Source: Owenia fusiformis
Lineage: Eukaryota > Annelida > Polychaeta > Sabellida > Oweniidae
Length of the DNA stretch: 64,000 nt
Assembly (NCBI GenBank): GCA_903813345.2
Contig: CAIIXF020000007.1
Coordinates: 377,730 to 441,729 of the forward strand
Reading direction: 5' to 3'
In this document: in pieces, positions 9,126 through 21,264 of the stretch
Layout of the letters: each line of letters opens with the position of its first letter
How positions within the stretch are numbered: position 1 is the first letter of the stretch
Made by a program: the position numbers and the translations under genes
Notes under the pieces: model-generated
Seen by the model: the letters and a program-made list of their open reading frames with translations, nothing else
Told to the model about the DNA's origin: nothing
Database searches by the model: none

Positions 9126-12100
9126 CTACTCTATAACATAATCAGTCAGCCATTCAGGTTTCTTTCGGGTCCTTTGCCCTCTAGAGTTTTCAATAATTTC
9201 GGGAGCATTCTCAAAATCTGAGGATTGGGAATTCTCAACAGGGGTTTCCGTCTCTTGATCTAGACTCTCATTAGTATTTTGTGAAATGAATGTTTTGAGG
9301 CGGTCGTGGTGAATGACTCTTGTATCTCTCTCATTAATTTTAATTAGATACCTTAAATCATCTATTCTCTCCGCCACCTCATAGGGTCCATGCCACTTTA
9401 GAGCAAACTTAGGAGTCTGGCCAACCTTCACAGCTGGTATATGGACCCAAACACGTGATCCCTTTTTGAATGACTTTAAATTTGCTTTGACATCATACCC
9501 TCTCTTCTGTCGGTCACTAGATAATTTGATATTGCCGCGAGCCGCCTCGTGAATATTGAGTAGAACTTCTTGTAATTTCTCACAGTATTTTGTATGACAT
9601 GTGCTATCAAGTTCTCCCCTCTCAATTTCAGGAGGAGGCCCGAGCAACAGATCGGTGGAGGTCCGAACCTCCCTTCCGAGCATCAGAAAATTTGGGCTGT
9701 AGCCAGTAGTAGCATGAACAGCACTGTTGTAAGCAGAAACAACAAAGGGGAGACATCGGTCCCAGTCCCTCTGATCAGATGCAACAATTTTAGACAACAT
9801 AGCCTCCACAGTCCTGTTTGATCTTTCTACCATACCATCAGACTGTGGATGATATGGAGTCGTTCTTGTCTTACTCATGCGGAACATTTCACATAATTCT
9901 TTAAATAGTTTTGATTCAAACTGGGCACCTTGATCGGAATGAATTTGAAGAGGTGACCCATAAATACAAATGAAATGATGCAGCAAAGCTTCTGCCATGG
10001 TGGCAGCTTCTTGATTAGGGACAGGAACCAATGCCAGGACCTTCGTGAAATAATCTTCAATTGATACTACATACTTGTTCCCCAATAGACTTTCGGGTAA
10101 AACTCCCAAAATATCAATGGCTATTCTCTCAAGAGGGGCACCCACATTGTATTGTTTCATTGGTGTTCGATGTTTCTTATTGGGTGGATTTCTCCTCTGA
10201 CACAAAAGGCAACCCGCTACCCATCTAGCAAGGTCAGACTTGAAACCAACCCAATAGTATTTGGCCCTCAAACGATCAAGAGATTTATTGACCCCGAAAT
10301 GCCCACTGTCAAGAGCCCCATGAGTCATTTCTAAAATGGTTTGGCGCATATTTTCAGGCACCACGATTTGCCAGCTAATGATCCCAGTATCAGTATCTAC
10401 CCATTTTCGATAAATAACCCCCTGTTCCAATCTGAACCTGTCCCACTGAGACCAGTAATGTTTAAAGGTAGGTGATTTGTCCGATACGTCTGCCCAGTCA
10501 GGTCGGTTCCCCACTTTAAGCCAATTGTTGATTGTTAAAAGACATGGATCCTGAGCCAAGGCCTCTTCATACTCTTTGAGAGATATTCCCGGTGCCCAAG
10601 TGCACCCTGAAACAGGAACATTCCTCAATTTGGGAGTATGAACAAGCTCTGGCTCCAGGTTTGAGTCTAAGGTTACGTCAAAACTTCTAAGAAGCAAGTC
10701 AACCTCAGAATCAGTCAAAGTTTCTCCCTTCCCAGGAACTCTACCCAGTCTCTCTTGTCTTTCGCAATATGCACAGTCAGTACAGGGACGTCTAGACATT
10801 CCGTCGGCGTTCAGATGTTTTGTACCAGGTCGATGTTCAATTTTGAAGTCATATTGCCCCAATAACTCTAACCACCGGGCAATCTGTCCTTCAGGACGTT
10901 TAAACCTCAACAACCAAGCCAAAGAGCCATGATCCGTTCTGACTTTGAAACGACTGCCGTAAAGGTAATGGTGAAACACTTTAACAGCCCTCACTATAGC
11001 CAACAATTCCAATCTAGTGACACAATAGTTACGCTCAGGTTTGGACAATGATTTCCCCATCAACTTCCTGTTGTAACACAGCACCAACCTGACAAGCAGA
11101 AGCATCAGTATCCAAGATAAACTCTTTGGACTTATCTGGGTAAGCCAACAATGCAGAACTCAAATAAAGTCTCTTCAATTCCTCAAAGGCAAATTGACAA
11201 TCCCCTGACCAGACAAATGGAACACCTTTCTCAGTAAGTTTGAACAAGGGTCTAGCCAGTCCTGAAAAACCCGGAATGAACTTCCTATAATAAGAACAGT
11301 AGCCCACAAAGGACTGGATTTGTTTCACAGTACGAGGAACAGGCCAATTCACAATCGCCTCAGTTTTCTTTGGATCAATTTTTACTCCATCTTCAGACAC
11401 AACATGACCCAAATAGGATACTTCTTTCTGAAACAACTTACATTTTTTCGGGGACAATTTCAACCCAGAACTTCTCAATTTTTCAAAGACTTGACCTAAT
11501 TTTTCCAAATGACTTTCAACGTCCTGGCTGAATACAATTATATCATCGAGATAGACTAAACACATCTCCGGAGACAAACCAGCAAACACGCATTCCATAA
11601 GCCTCTGAAAAGTGGCTGGGGCATTAGCCAAACCGAACGCCATTACATTAAATTCATACAAACCACGTTTGGTGCAGAAAGCGGTCTTTTCAGCGTCAGC
11701 ATCGTCCATAGCTATCTGCCAAAACCCACTAGCCAAGTCAAGTACAGTGAAGTATTTAGAACCGCACAAAGAGTCCAAAGTATCGTCAATTCTGGGCAAC
11801 GGATACGCGTCTTTGATGGTGACGTCATTAAGTTGTCTGAAATCTATACAGTACCTATAGCTACCATCCTTCTTTGGCACCATCACAACAGGTGAGACCC
11901 AAGGACTTTTGGATGGCTTAACTATGTCATGTTCAATCATTTCGTCCAAAGCCTTGTCATATTCAGTCTGTTTAGACAAAGGCACACGTCTAACAGGTTG
12001 TTTGATGGGTCGGGCATTCCCTGTGTCAATTTTATGCTTTATAACTTCCGTCTTTCCCAGGTCAAATTTGGATTTTGCAAAACCATCTTGATTTTGTAAC

Positions 12101-13344
12101 AGAAAATACTTAACTCTAGTACGGTCACAGTCGGACAAGTTTTCTGTCGAATTGTCAATCAGATGTCTTAAATGGTTGGGTATATCTTCGTCCGTCTTTT
12201 CGAGAGATTGGTATTCAATGTCACCAGCTGCAATGTTATTTCCAGGCACTAATTTAGACCTTACTACATCATCGTCATGAGAGCAGAGGGCGTGCCCTGG
12301 ACAATCATTCATCCTATCCGTGTAGGGCTGAACGAGGTGCACGTTAGGCGCGTCTTCTAAGGACTTTTCAGCTTCACTTTCCAGCGCCACGCCAGCTACA
12401 GCAGTGCAGGGGGTCAGACCTAAACGTTTTCTCGGATCCCCAGTTAGGAACGCTCCAAAGCATAGGGGATCTTCAGTCTCTGAATGACCGTCATCATAGC
12501 GTCGAGACTCCTCCGGCTCGTCGCCACTGTCGCGAGGTAAAAGGTCAGGTCGTAGTCTAGCAAGTTTGCCCTTCACCACCTGAGTAACATTTTCCATTGA
12601 TTTACCAACCTCCCCAAAAGCACCACCTTCAACATCAACTTTTTCCCCACAAGAAGCAACGAGATTCCCCACATCGAATATTGGTTCCCCAGTTGCTACT
12701 GCAGTATTCTTGTAAAGGAACAAGGGTTCTAAACTAAGATTAGCCAATCTAATTGGAATGAAAGGTTGACTAGGGTCAACAAGGGATTTGGCAATAATCA
12801 GGGGAGGAAATTTTTCTCTATCCGCCAAATTCCCATTCATTTCAATTAACAGTGGTGTATCACCCAAGTGTTGACATTGTGCTTTTCCGGGAACAATCAT
12901 TTCTGTCATGGGAGGCACTCTGACAGTATCTTGCATTAAAATTCGGCACTTGATAGACAAATCAGTCTCTAATATACAATCAAAATCTTTGCCATGCATA
13001 GTCAACAGTGCATCCCCGACATTAAGGATTGCTTTTTGATTCTTTAAAAAGTCATAGCCTAACACAGCCGGAGTGGTTATGTCGGCCACTAATAATGTTT
13101 GAACCACCCGTATACCCTGGCCTAAGTAAAATCCACATTCAATTCTTCCATGACACTTTACTTTGTTACCATTCGCCACGGATATATTCAAATTGCTTGA
13201 TTTACATTGTTCAAACACTCCTAATAATTTGCTAGTTTCAGTTGACAATATGCTCACATTTGCACCGGTATCGATTAATGCAGGAACAGTAATTTCCCCA
13301 AAGTTCAATTGCAAATATAAGCCATTGTAACGACTATCGGTCAA
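9126..13344 (-). pseudogene. pol: G1 pol: protease, RT, RNase H, integrase
   Basis: Reading from the high-coordinate end: an aspartic protease with the DTGA active site (LIDTGANVS) near residue 25; a reverse transcriptase with palm motifs including VYLDDIIVFS near residue 600; an RNase H with FILDTDAS and the RTDHGSL region; and an integrase with the HHCC zinc module (HGALDSGHFG to CLLCQRR), a D,D-35-E core (AIDILG, HSDQGAQF, MVERSNRTVE) and a WHGPYEV GPY/F-like end. The order RT-RNase H-integrase is that of Ty3/gypsy (Metaviridae). Pol starts about 60 bases past the end of gag. The region is near full length and carries about one break. Confidence 0.93.
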
Positions 13345-13403
13345 ATGATTAAATATATAGGGTCTTTTGGAGTCATTAGTCGAAGTCTGACCCGGTGACT
13401 CGA

Positions 13404-15449
13404 CTATCGGCCGTTTCCCGAACTATTTTGAATCTGCCTACGAGGACATTCGGGAAAATAATGATCTGAAGTTCCACATATCCAACAACAACGAGCGCCA
13501 CCTTTAGAATTGGGATGTTTCTTTGGGCAATGCATAGTTAGGTGCTCTTGCGATTTACAGATCCCACAGGGACGAGGTTTACGATATCCCTGGTTACGTT
13601 CATTAAGAGATTTTTCCAAAGTTTGGAGTCGAGATTCCATTTCTGAGAATGTCATCTTGTTAACGGCAAGGTTAGTTTCAACCAATAAAGTGGAATTATC
13701 ATCACGCCCAATATTCGGAGTCAACCGCTTCGCCCGCCCTCTTTTGAAAGATTCATATTTTAAAGCACTTGTCAATGCTTCGTTAAGAGTTTTCGGACTG
13801 TTGGATTGGACATGCCATTCCATTGCACTATCATAAAGTGCGTCAATAAAAGAGGTCATTGCGAAATATTCAATGGTTTCTCGAGGGATATTTTTGAATG
13901 CTTCCCTCGATAAGCGCCTAACATCCTGTGCTAATTCTTCGAGCGATTCTTTGTGGCCGCGCAATTTGTTTTTCAATTTTGCCCTCGAAGTTTCATTCTG
14001 TTCCGGAGGCTCAAAACGGTACCTAAGGGCACCCACAAGCAATTGATAGTCAAAACGGTCTTCTAAACTTAAATCGGCTAAAATGGCTATAGCAGTGCCC
14101 TCTAAATGACCCACAAGTTGTAAAGCTTTTGCCCGGTTATCCCATCCATTCTCATACGCAATGGTTTCAAACTGAGCCAAGTAATTAGTCAGACTAGTCT
14201 TCCCATCATACTTACCACATTTCGGAAGTTTGTTACCAAACACACTGGCTGGGAGAGATATATTCTGTCTCACTCCAGCAACATTACTAATGGGGTTGGG
14301 TGCCCTACGACGATCATTGTCGTCATAGCGATCACGCCCCGAATGGTGGGCACTAAAAGTATGATCGTTAGTCCGTCCTCGCGAAAAATTATTGCTACCC
14401 GAGCTATCAATTCCATCGGAATAGCCTGAATCAGTATATCTATTAGAACCGGACTCAAAAACACCCTCACTTTTCCCCTGGTAACCCGATACATTGTGGT
14501 TAGAGTTATTAATTGATGGGTCAACAAAGTTACTATCCTCAAGGTCCTTTCCATAATTACCACTGCAAGGGGTGTTAGGGGGCACCCTCAACCCATGTCC
14601 ACCCATTCCACTTCCGGTGGAGTTGGACCCATTTGCCCTTGCTATACTACTCTGGTGAAATACGGAATCTGAAAATTGTACATGATTTTTGGATAACCCA
14701 ACCCCCTGATTAAAGATGGGCTTCCGTGTAACGTTAGATGATAATTCTGGCTCTGCAATATGTCCACCAGATTTAGGAATACTAATTTGAGACGACAATA
14801 AAGGCCTTTTATTAATCGCCCCAATTCCCACATGATGGTTCTCTGCGCGCGATGGCATAGGCGTAGATACGCGGTTTACAGGATTTTTCACAGGCATTGT
14901 CATTGATGTCCGAGCGGGCGTGGATGTACGCCTATTCAGGTCATCATTAAATAATTTTGCTGCCTGATCATTATCAGAGAAAATGGTAAATTCCTCCTGC
15001 CTTTGCAACGGGGGAGGAAGATGCCATTTTCCAAAGGGAGCAGAACGGGAACGGTTACCCTGTGCACGAGCACCGTTATCGCTACCGCTAGCCTTTTGAG
15101 TTTCTTCCGCGTCATCCGGATCAGTTTTAACGTCTGGCATTATATTTTCCTTATCGAGCAAATAAGATTTATCATCAACATTCAATTCCGTTTTCACAAT
15201 AGTGGGCCTAGGGTTTATGCGTTTCCCCGTATCCCCCTCACTAGTGGTTGTCGTGACCTTGTTGTCCCAGGACAGAGTGGTATCGTCTGGGGGGCCTGTT
15301 TCTCTTAATGGGTGCAGCCCGCCAAATTCCACCTCCCCGTCCCGGTAATTCAAAATGGTTACAGACTCCTCGACATCCTGTCGAGAAGGCTGGGTAACAA
15401 TTCCATCCCCCACAGCTGACGGTGAGCTATCCTCGAGATGTTGTTCCAT
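13404..15449 (-). CDS. gag: G1 gag polyprotein
   Basis: An open frame of 681 residues. The first 390 or so are low-complexity and polar, rich in Asn, Ser, Gly and Asp. A capsid-like (retrotransposon gag) domain follows, starting about PKCGKYDGKTSLTNYLAQF and including the YRFEPPEQNETSRAKL segment. The C-terminus has two CCHC zinc knuckles, CGICKSQEHLTMHC and CWICGTSDHYFPEC, each C-x2-C-x4-H-x4-C, for RNA binding. The initiator Met follows a leader with an AGTCACGTGATCAC E-box about 15 bases upstream. The frame looks whole. Confidence 0.9.
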   Translation of the reverse strand: MEQHLEDSSPSAVGDGIVTQPSRQDVEESVTILNYRDGEVEFGGLHPLRETGPPDDTTLSWDNKVTTTTSEGDTGKRINPRPTIVKTELNVDDKSYLLDKENIMPDVKTDPDDAEETQKASGSDNGARAQGNRSRSAPFGKWHLPPPLQRQEEFTIFSDNDQAAKLFNDDLNRRTSTPARTSMTMPVKNPVNRVSTPMPSRAENHHVGIGAINKRPLLSSQISIPKSGGHIAEPELSSNVTRKPIFNQGVGLSKNHVQFSDSVFHQSSIARANGSNSTGSGMGGHGLRVPPNTPCSGNYGKDLEDSNFVDPSINNSNHNVSGYQGKSEGVFESGSNRYTDSGYSDGIDSSGSNNFSRGRTNDHTFSAHHSGRDRYDDNDRRRAPNPISNVAGVRQNISLPASVFGNKLPKCGKYDGKTSLTNYLAQFETIAYENGWDNRAKALQLVGHLEGTAIAILADLSLEDRFDYQLLVGALRYRFEPPEQNETSRAKLKNKLRGHKESLEELAQDVRRLSREAFKNIPRETIEYFAMTSFIDALYDSAMEWHVQSNSPKTLNEALTSALKYESFKRGRAKRLTPNIGRDDNSTLLVETNLAVNKMTFSEMESRLQTLEKSLNERNQGYRKPRPCGICKSQEHLTMHCPKKHPNSKGGARCCWICGTSDHYFPECPRRQIQNSSGNGR

Positions 15450-16292
15450 TATTAAATATTAGTCACGTGATCACTTATTGTCTTTAAGATCAATTACACC
15501 GCACTCAGCAAGATAAAAATTTGAACTAATTCACCAAACTATTTGTACAACAAAGCAAGCAAGCAAATCACTTAATAATCTTAATTAAGATTGTTAAAAT
15601 TTAATTGGTAAATCCAACCCAATTTAAGTGAATGATTTATAAAAATTAAAAAGATTTCAACTCCCCTTTTATTGTTATTCAAAGCTATTATCGGAAAACA
15701 CACTAAAATCTCAATGGTAAAGAATCTTGTGGTCGGGGTACTATAATACCAAAAGGTAATAAATTACGGCTAAATCAGCAAGTGTTCAAGATCAAAGGTC
15801 GACTTAACCTTACGCTGGGAGTAAAATGAGTCACTCTTGAATAAAATTTCAATCCCAGAACAGAATAAAGTATGGAAATGTTCAAATAAAAATTGTTTTA
15901 TATGAATTATTCCTACTGCTAACTTAGCTCAAAATCAAAATATTCTTTAAAAGTCTTTAATTAATTGTTCAGAAGTAGGAGTGTAATAAACTATGTACAC
16001 AATTGAACGAGGTTTAAATTTCAAATTCCCGATAACATGAGACAGTGTGTATATATTCCTGCACAACTGTACAGATATAGCAACTTAAATAACTTATAAC
16101 CAAAAACAATGTCAAATGTACGTGAAATATATCAGCGATCTCTGATTAATAAACGGTTAAGCGAGAGATTTACAAGCACATTCACCACCACCACGATTAG
16201 TGTAAATTAAACTAAAATCCAAGCAAAAGTAATTTAAATGAAAAAGTATGAGAGGGTTCCTTAAAAGAAGTGTTTAAGAATATCTCACCAGA
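15450..16292 (-). other. G1 5' leader between PBS and gag
   Basis: About 840 bp of AT-rich non-coding sequence between the primer-binding site and the gag start. It is shared with G2 (43886-44616). This is where a packaging signal and a splice donor would be expected, but neither can be placed by eye. Confidence 0.6.
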
Positions 16293-16302
16293 GCTGCCAC
16301 CA
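16293..16302 (-). promoter_or_regulatory. G1 primer-binding site (tRNA-Leu-like)
   Basis: The minus strand reads TGGTGGCAGC two bases inside the 5' LTR. It would pair with a tRNA ending GCTGCCACCA. Metazoan tRNA-Leu of the AAG/TAG type ends GCTGCCA plus CCA, so a leucine primer is likely. The match covers about ten bases and then diverges. The same sequence occurs at 44617-44626 next to the middle LTR of the G2/G3 array. Confidence 0.6.
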
Positions 16303-16316
16303 TTATAAAATACTAT

Positions 16317-19300
16317 TACTTAGGGACCCAGCCTGAATATTTTTGTTTTTGAATATTGGAGAGTATTACGCGAGATTTTTTCATTTTCTTGTTGGAAAAT
16401 ATATTTATTTTATGATGTGGGGTGATATCTAGAGTTTGAGGCTTGCGAAAATAAGATATCCTCATCTTTATACCCCCCACCCTATAATTTCAGGGGGGTC
16501 AGAAGAAAATAAACTTTAATTCATATCTTTAGAAGTAAATGAGATACAAACTTAATTTTTTCACCATAATTTATAGAATAACATCAGTAATGCAGAAAAA
16601 ATATGTCAAACGAAAATAAGCTAATTTGCATAATTTAACCCTTAAACCGCCATAAAAACTATTAAATAACGGAATGATAATAAACAACTTTTACTGTAAT
16701 TGCCTTCATATGAAGTTATAACTTATGAAATAATTCCTAAAAATGCATCTATATATGTATATTAGATGTGCATAATATTAAAAGTGTATCTTACATAATG
16801 ACTGTGAAAAATATTTCTCCCCTTACCCTAAAATTGAAGGGAGGGGGTCAAAAGAAAATAAACTTTAATTCATAACTTTGGAAGTATATAAGATACAAAC
16901 TTAATTTTTTCACCAAAATTTACAAAATAATATCAGTAATGGAGAAAAAAATATTTTGAACAAAAATAAGCTAATTTGCATAATTTAACCCTTAAACCGC
17001 CATAAAAACTATTAAATGACAAAATGATAATATACGACATTTACTGTAATTACCTTCATATGAAGTTATAACTGATGAAATAATTCCTAAAAATGCATCT
17101 ATATATGTATAATAGATGTGAAAAATATTAAAAGTGCATCTTATATATAGATTGTGAAAAAATTTCCCCCCCTACCCAGATATTTCAGGGGGGTCAACTG
17201 AAAATGGACTTTAATTTATAACTTTGGAAGTATATGAGGTATAAACCTATTTGTTCACCAAAATTTATGTAATAACATCAGTAACTAAGAAAAAACATTT
17301 TTGATATGCAAATAAGCTAATTTGCATAATTTAACCCTTATACAGTCATAAAAACCGTTAAATGACAAAACGATAAAATACGACATTTATTTTAATCAAC
17401 CTCTCATGAAGTTATAACTTATGAAATAATTCATATAGTTGCATTTATATATGTATAACAGATGTGCAAAATATTAAAAGTGTATCTTACATAACGACTG
17501 TGAAAAAAATTCTCCCCCTACCCAGATATTTGAGGGGGGGGGGTCAAAATGAAAATGGACTTTAATTCATAACTTTGGAAGTATATGAGGTGCAAACTTA
17601 ATTTTTCACCAATATTTATGTGATATCATCAGTTATTCAGAAAAAATATTTTTTGATACGCAAATAAGCTAATTTGCATAGTTTAACCCTTATAAAGTAA
17701 TAAAAACCGTTAAATGACGAAGTGATAAAATATGACATTTACTTTAATTGACTTCTTATGAAGTTATAACTTCGAGAAAAAATTTACAACAGATATGCAC
17801 AATATAAAGAGGTTATTTTATATAATGAGTGCGAAAAGAATCTTACACCCTACCTTAATAATTTTGAGGGCTCGGGGGGGGGGGGGGGGGGTTAAAGAAA
17901 ATAATAGACTTAACTCATAACTTTGAAATAATTTAAGAAAGAGCTTATATTTCTTCGCTGAAAATTGAGAAATCACATCAATAATGAAACGAATATTACA
18001 TGGGGACAATACCATATTTCAACTAATTTGCATAATTTAAGCTTCAAACAGTCATCAGAATCATTATAAGGCAAAGTGGTTCTATACTGAAATTGACTTC
18101 ACATGAAGTAAGGACTTTGACAATATATCCTTTCTTAATACTAGCATTTAAATGGAAAAATGATATCAACAATTATGAAGCTATTTTTCCCAACTATTTC
18201 AATGCCCATGGAGATTTTCATAGATATAATACTAGAGGCAAATCAAACTTCACCCTTCCTAAAGCAAAACTGAAAATTATGGCAAAAAACAATAGCCTTA
18301 AGTGGTTACTCCATATGGAACAATCTCCTAGAAGAAATAAAAAAGTCAAATTCCATTTCTTTTCTTAAATCAAAACTGAAGAAGCATATTCTCTTAGCTT
18401 ATTAATCATTAGTTGACTATATCATTTCTTGTTTCTTCAGTAAGAAGGGTAGGCTCTCAAGGGAGGTACATGGGCCAACCTGGGGGCTGCTCCAAACTAC
18501 TTAAGATCTAAAATAATAATTCTGACCATACCAACCTTGGGGAAGGTAAAATAATAACTAATATTTTATAAGAATCACACATTTAACGATTATTTGCGTC
18601 AATGCGGTAGCCTGGTATCTTTAAATAATAATTAATGAAGCTACACATTCATAAAATTTCCCCATGGCATATGGCACCTTCTTGGCTTCAAATGAAACGA
18701 GCATCAATAAAGGTATGGGGGATCCATGACATATTGCTTTGTCCTTGTATCGTTTGCATGTGCAAAATGACTTTGGGATTTTTGTTATATCAAGTTTCGG
18801 TTTTTTGGTCATTTTAATGGTCTCAAGAGTAATATGAACCACTTGACATCCAAATCCATTCCCTGGCTCTGGAATCCCTAAAAGTGGTTTGTCAGCATTC
18901 ATTGAAATGTATAATTGTTATAAACCAAAAATGCATCCATAGTTAGTGGTAATGCTCTAATATCATTTTGGATGCTGTAAACAAGTGTAATACATCCAAT
19001 GATAGTTTGTTTTTATATTGAAATATAAACAAAAATAACGCAACTCCCTTAGACCAGAGATCGTGCCCATGTGGACAGTCAATGGAGACAGAAACTCACT
19101 TTAAAGTACAATGTCATATGTTTGAAAATGAACGATTAAGTCTGTTTGCCTAAATGACTGATATCCATAGTGACTTTTACATGTATACAAGTCTAGGAAA
19201 ACATTGTATAATAATGAATGAAAAAAAACTCTTCAAAGGACACTTGGAAAATGTATGATAAATATGTTAGTCAAAAGGCGTGAAATAGTTACATGCGATG

Positions 19301-21264
19301 GTCTCTAATAGGTCGGCATCAACCAGGAATTGTTTTAATTCATGTATGTATCTTAATGTAACATCTTTAGTGTGTCAGACTTTAATTAATAAATTTACTA
19401 CTACTACTAGTATAATATTGTTTCCATGTAATATTTGTTTCATTCTTGATGTGATTTCTCAATATTCTGGCGAAGAAATACATGTATAAGCTCTTTCTTA
19501 TACGATTTCAAAGTTATGAATCAAAGTTTATTATTTTCTTTTAACTTCCCCCAACCCTAAAATATTAGGGTAGGGTGTGAGATTTTTTCACACTCATTAT
19601 ATACAATACCCTTTTTATATTGTGCATACCCGTTGTAAATGTATTTCTAGGAATTATTTCATAAGTTATAACTTTATATAGCTTCCCCTTACTATTCCTT
19701 ACATGGTTCTGATCGTGGCGGATGCCGAGTAACCACATAACAACTCTGACCCCCCCCCCCCCTTGTATGGGATGTCAATAAATGAATATGCTGCCGGTTT
19801 TATGAGACCGCCAAAAATTTAATTCAATTTTTGGTTCAAATTTTAATTCACCTGCAATGCCGGACAGCCCTACAAGCTATTTCAAAACATTTATTGTCAT
19901 TAAACGAAGACATGTATGTGCCATACATGAAACATCTACAAAATAGCAAACTATTCTTTAACATACTACTTTAAGATGACAAAAACAAATGTCACGTGAG
20001 TTGTATTCTGCCTTAGCTTGCAGAATTGTCTCAAGTGAATAAAAATATTTTAGACTCGCGCACCCATCCTTCGTAAAATTCGATTTACTCGCGCACACGT
20101 CATTTTGCGAGACACAAAAGTGCGAATTTCTCTTTAACCGGGACACGCTTGGATGAGATATTTGGTGAATTAGATCGTCTTCAGACATTGATGGTACGGG
20201 ACAAGTTTCACAGAGATACAAAATCTTAAAACATGTAAAAAGTGTGATTACAAACCTCAAGCGAAAGAAAATGTGAATCACTCGCGCACACGTCATCCAT
20301 GAAGTCACGTGACAGACTATACCCAGGGTGCTCATATACTTCCAAAGTTATGAATTAAAGTCCATTTCCATTTGACCCCCCTCAAATATCTGGGTAGGGG
20401 GACAATTTTTTTTCAGCGTTGTTATGTAAGATACACTTTTAATATTTTGCACATCTGTTATACATATATAGATGCATTTTTAGGAATTACTTTATTTGTT
20501 AAAACTTCATGAGAGGTCAATTAGAGTAAATGTCGTATTTTATCGCATCGTCATTTAACAGTTTTTATGACTGTATAAGGGTTAAATTATGCAAATTAGC
20601 ATACTTGCGTATCAAAAATATTTTTTCTGAATTACTGATGTTATTACATAAACTTTGGTGAAAAAATTAAGTTTGTACCTCATATACTTTTAAAATTATG
20701 AATTAAAGTCCATTTTTATTTGACCCCCTCCCCTCAAAAATCTGGATAGGGGGAGAATTTTTTTCACAGTCTTTATGTAAGATACACTTCTAATATTTTG
20801 CACATTTATTATACATATATAGATGCATTTTTAGGAATTATTTCATAAGTTATAACTTCATATGAAGGCAATAACAGTAAATGTGATATAACATCATTTC
20901 GTCATTTACTAGTTTTTATGGCAGTTTAAGGGTTAAATTATGCAAATTAGCTTTTTTTCATTCAAAATATTTTTTTCTTCATTACTGATGTTATTTCATA
21001 AATTTTGGTGAAAAAATTAAGTTTGTATCTCATATACTTCCAAAGTTATGAATTAAAGTCTATTTTCTTCTGACCCCCCTAAAATTATAGGGCGGGGGGT
21101 ATAAAGATGAAGATATCTTATTTTCGCAAGTCTCAAACTCTAGATATCACCCCACATCATAAAAGTAACTTATTTTCCAACAAGAACTGAAAAAATCTCG
21201 CGTAATACTTTCCAATATCCATTTTCACTTTCTAGCTGTTTCTCAGAACTTGGGTCCCTGAGTA
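16317..21264. mobile_element. Foldback-type element with modular long inverted repeats
   Basis: The element splits the G1 5' LTR and is flanked by the 3-bp repeat TAT (16314-16316 and 21265-21267). Its tips are TACTTAGGGACCCA and, from the other strand, TACTCAGGGACCCA. The left arm holds five direct modules of 340-351 bp (signature AACTTTGGAAGTATATGAG near 16534, 16874, 17217, 17567 and 17918). The right arm holds four inverted modules (near 19505, 20340, 20690 and 21042). Each module has a G/C-run, an ATGCAAATTAGC-type box and a TTAACCCTTA-type box. The centre (about 18118-19410) is a LINE 3' end, and about 19680-20330 is further foreign sequence. No transposase is visible. A 3-bp duplication would suit PIF/Harbinger or another cut-and-paste enzyme acting in trans. 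Confidence 0.85.
18118..19410 (+). mobile_element. 5'-truncated CR1-like LINE fragment inside the foldback element
   Basis: About 18130-18410 encodes the C-terminal end of a LINE reverse transcriptase ORF: FHRYNTRGKSNFTLPKAKL is followed, after a one-base shift near 18305, by IWNNLLEEIKKSNSISFLK and a stop. The NTR...LP...SL...WN.LP.EIK pattern is the usual C-terminus of CR1/jockey-type LINEs. A long 3' UTR follows and ends near 19405 with TTAATTAATAAATT and a (TAC)n run, consistent with a CR1-type microsatellite tail. The insertion separates the two arms of the foldback element. Confidence 0.65.

Noticed and set aside
11612-11860. + strand frames opposite pol and gag (for example 11612-11860 and 42014-42262)
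   Set aside because: Shadows of the real minus-strand pol, recurring wherever pol is copied.
19958-20335. 125-codon minus-strand frame inside the foldback right arm
   Set aside because: No domain or conserved motif; composition is like the surrounding non-coding sequence.
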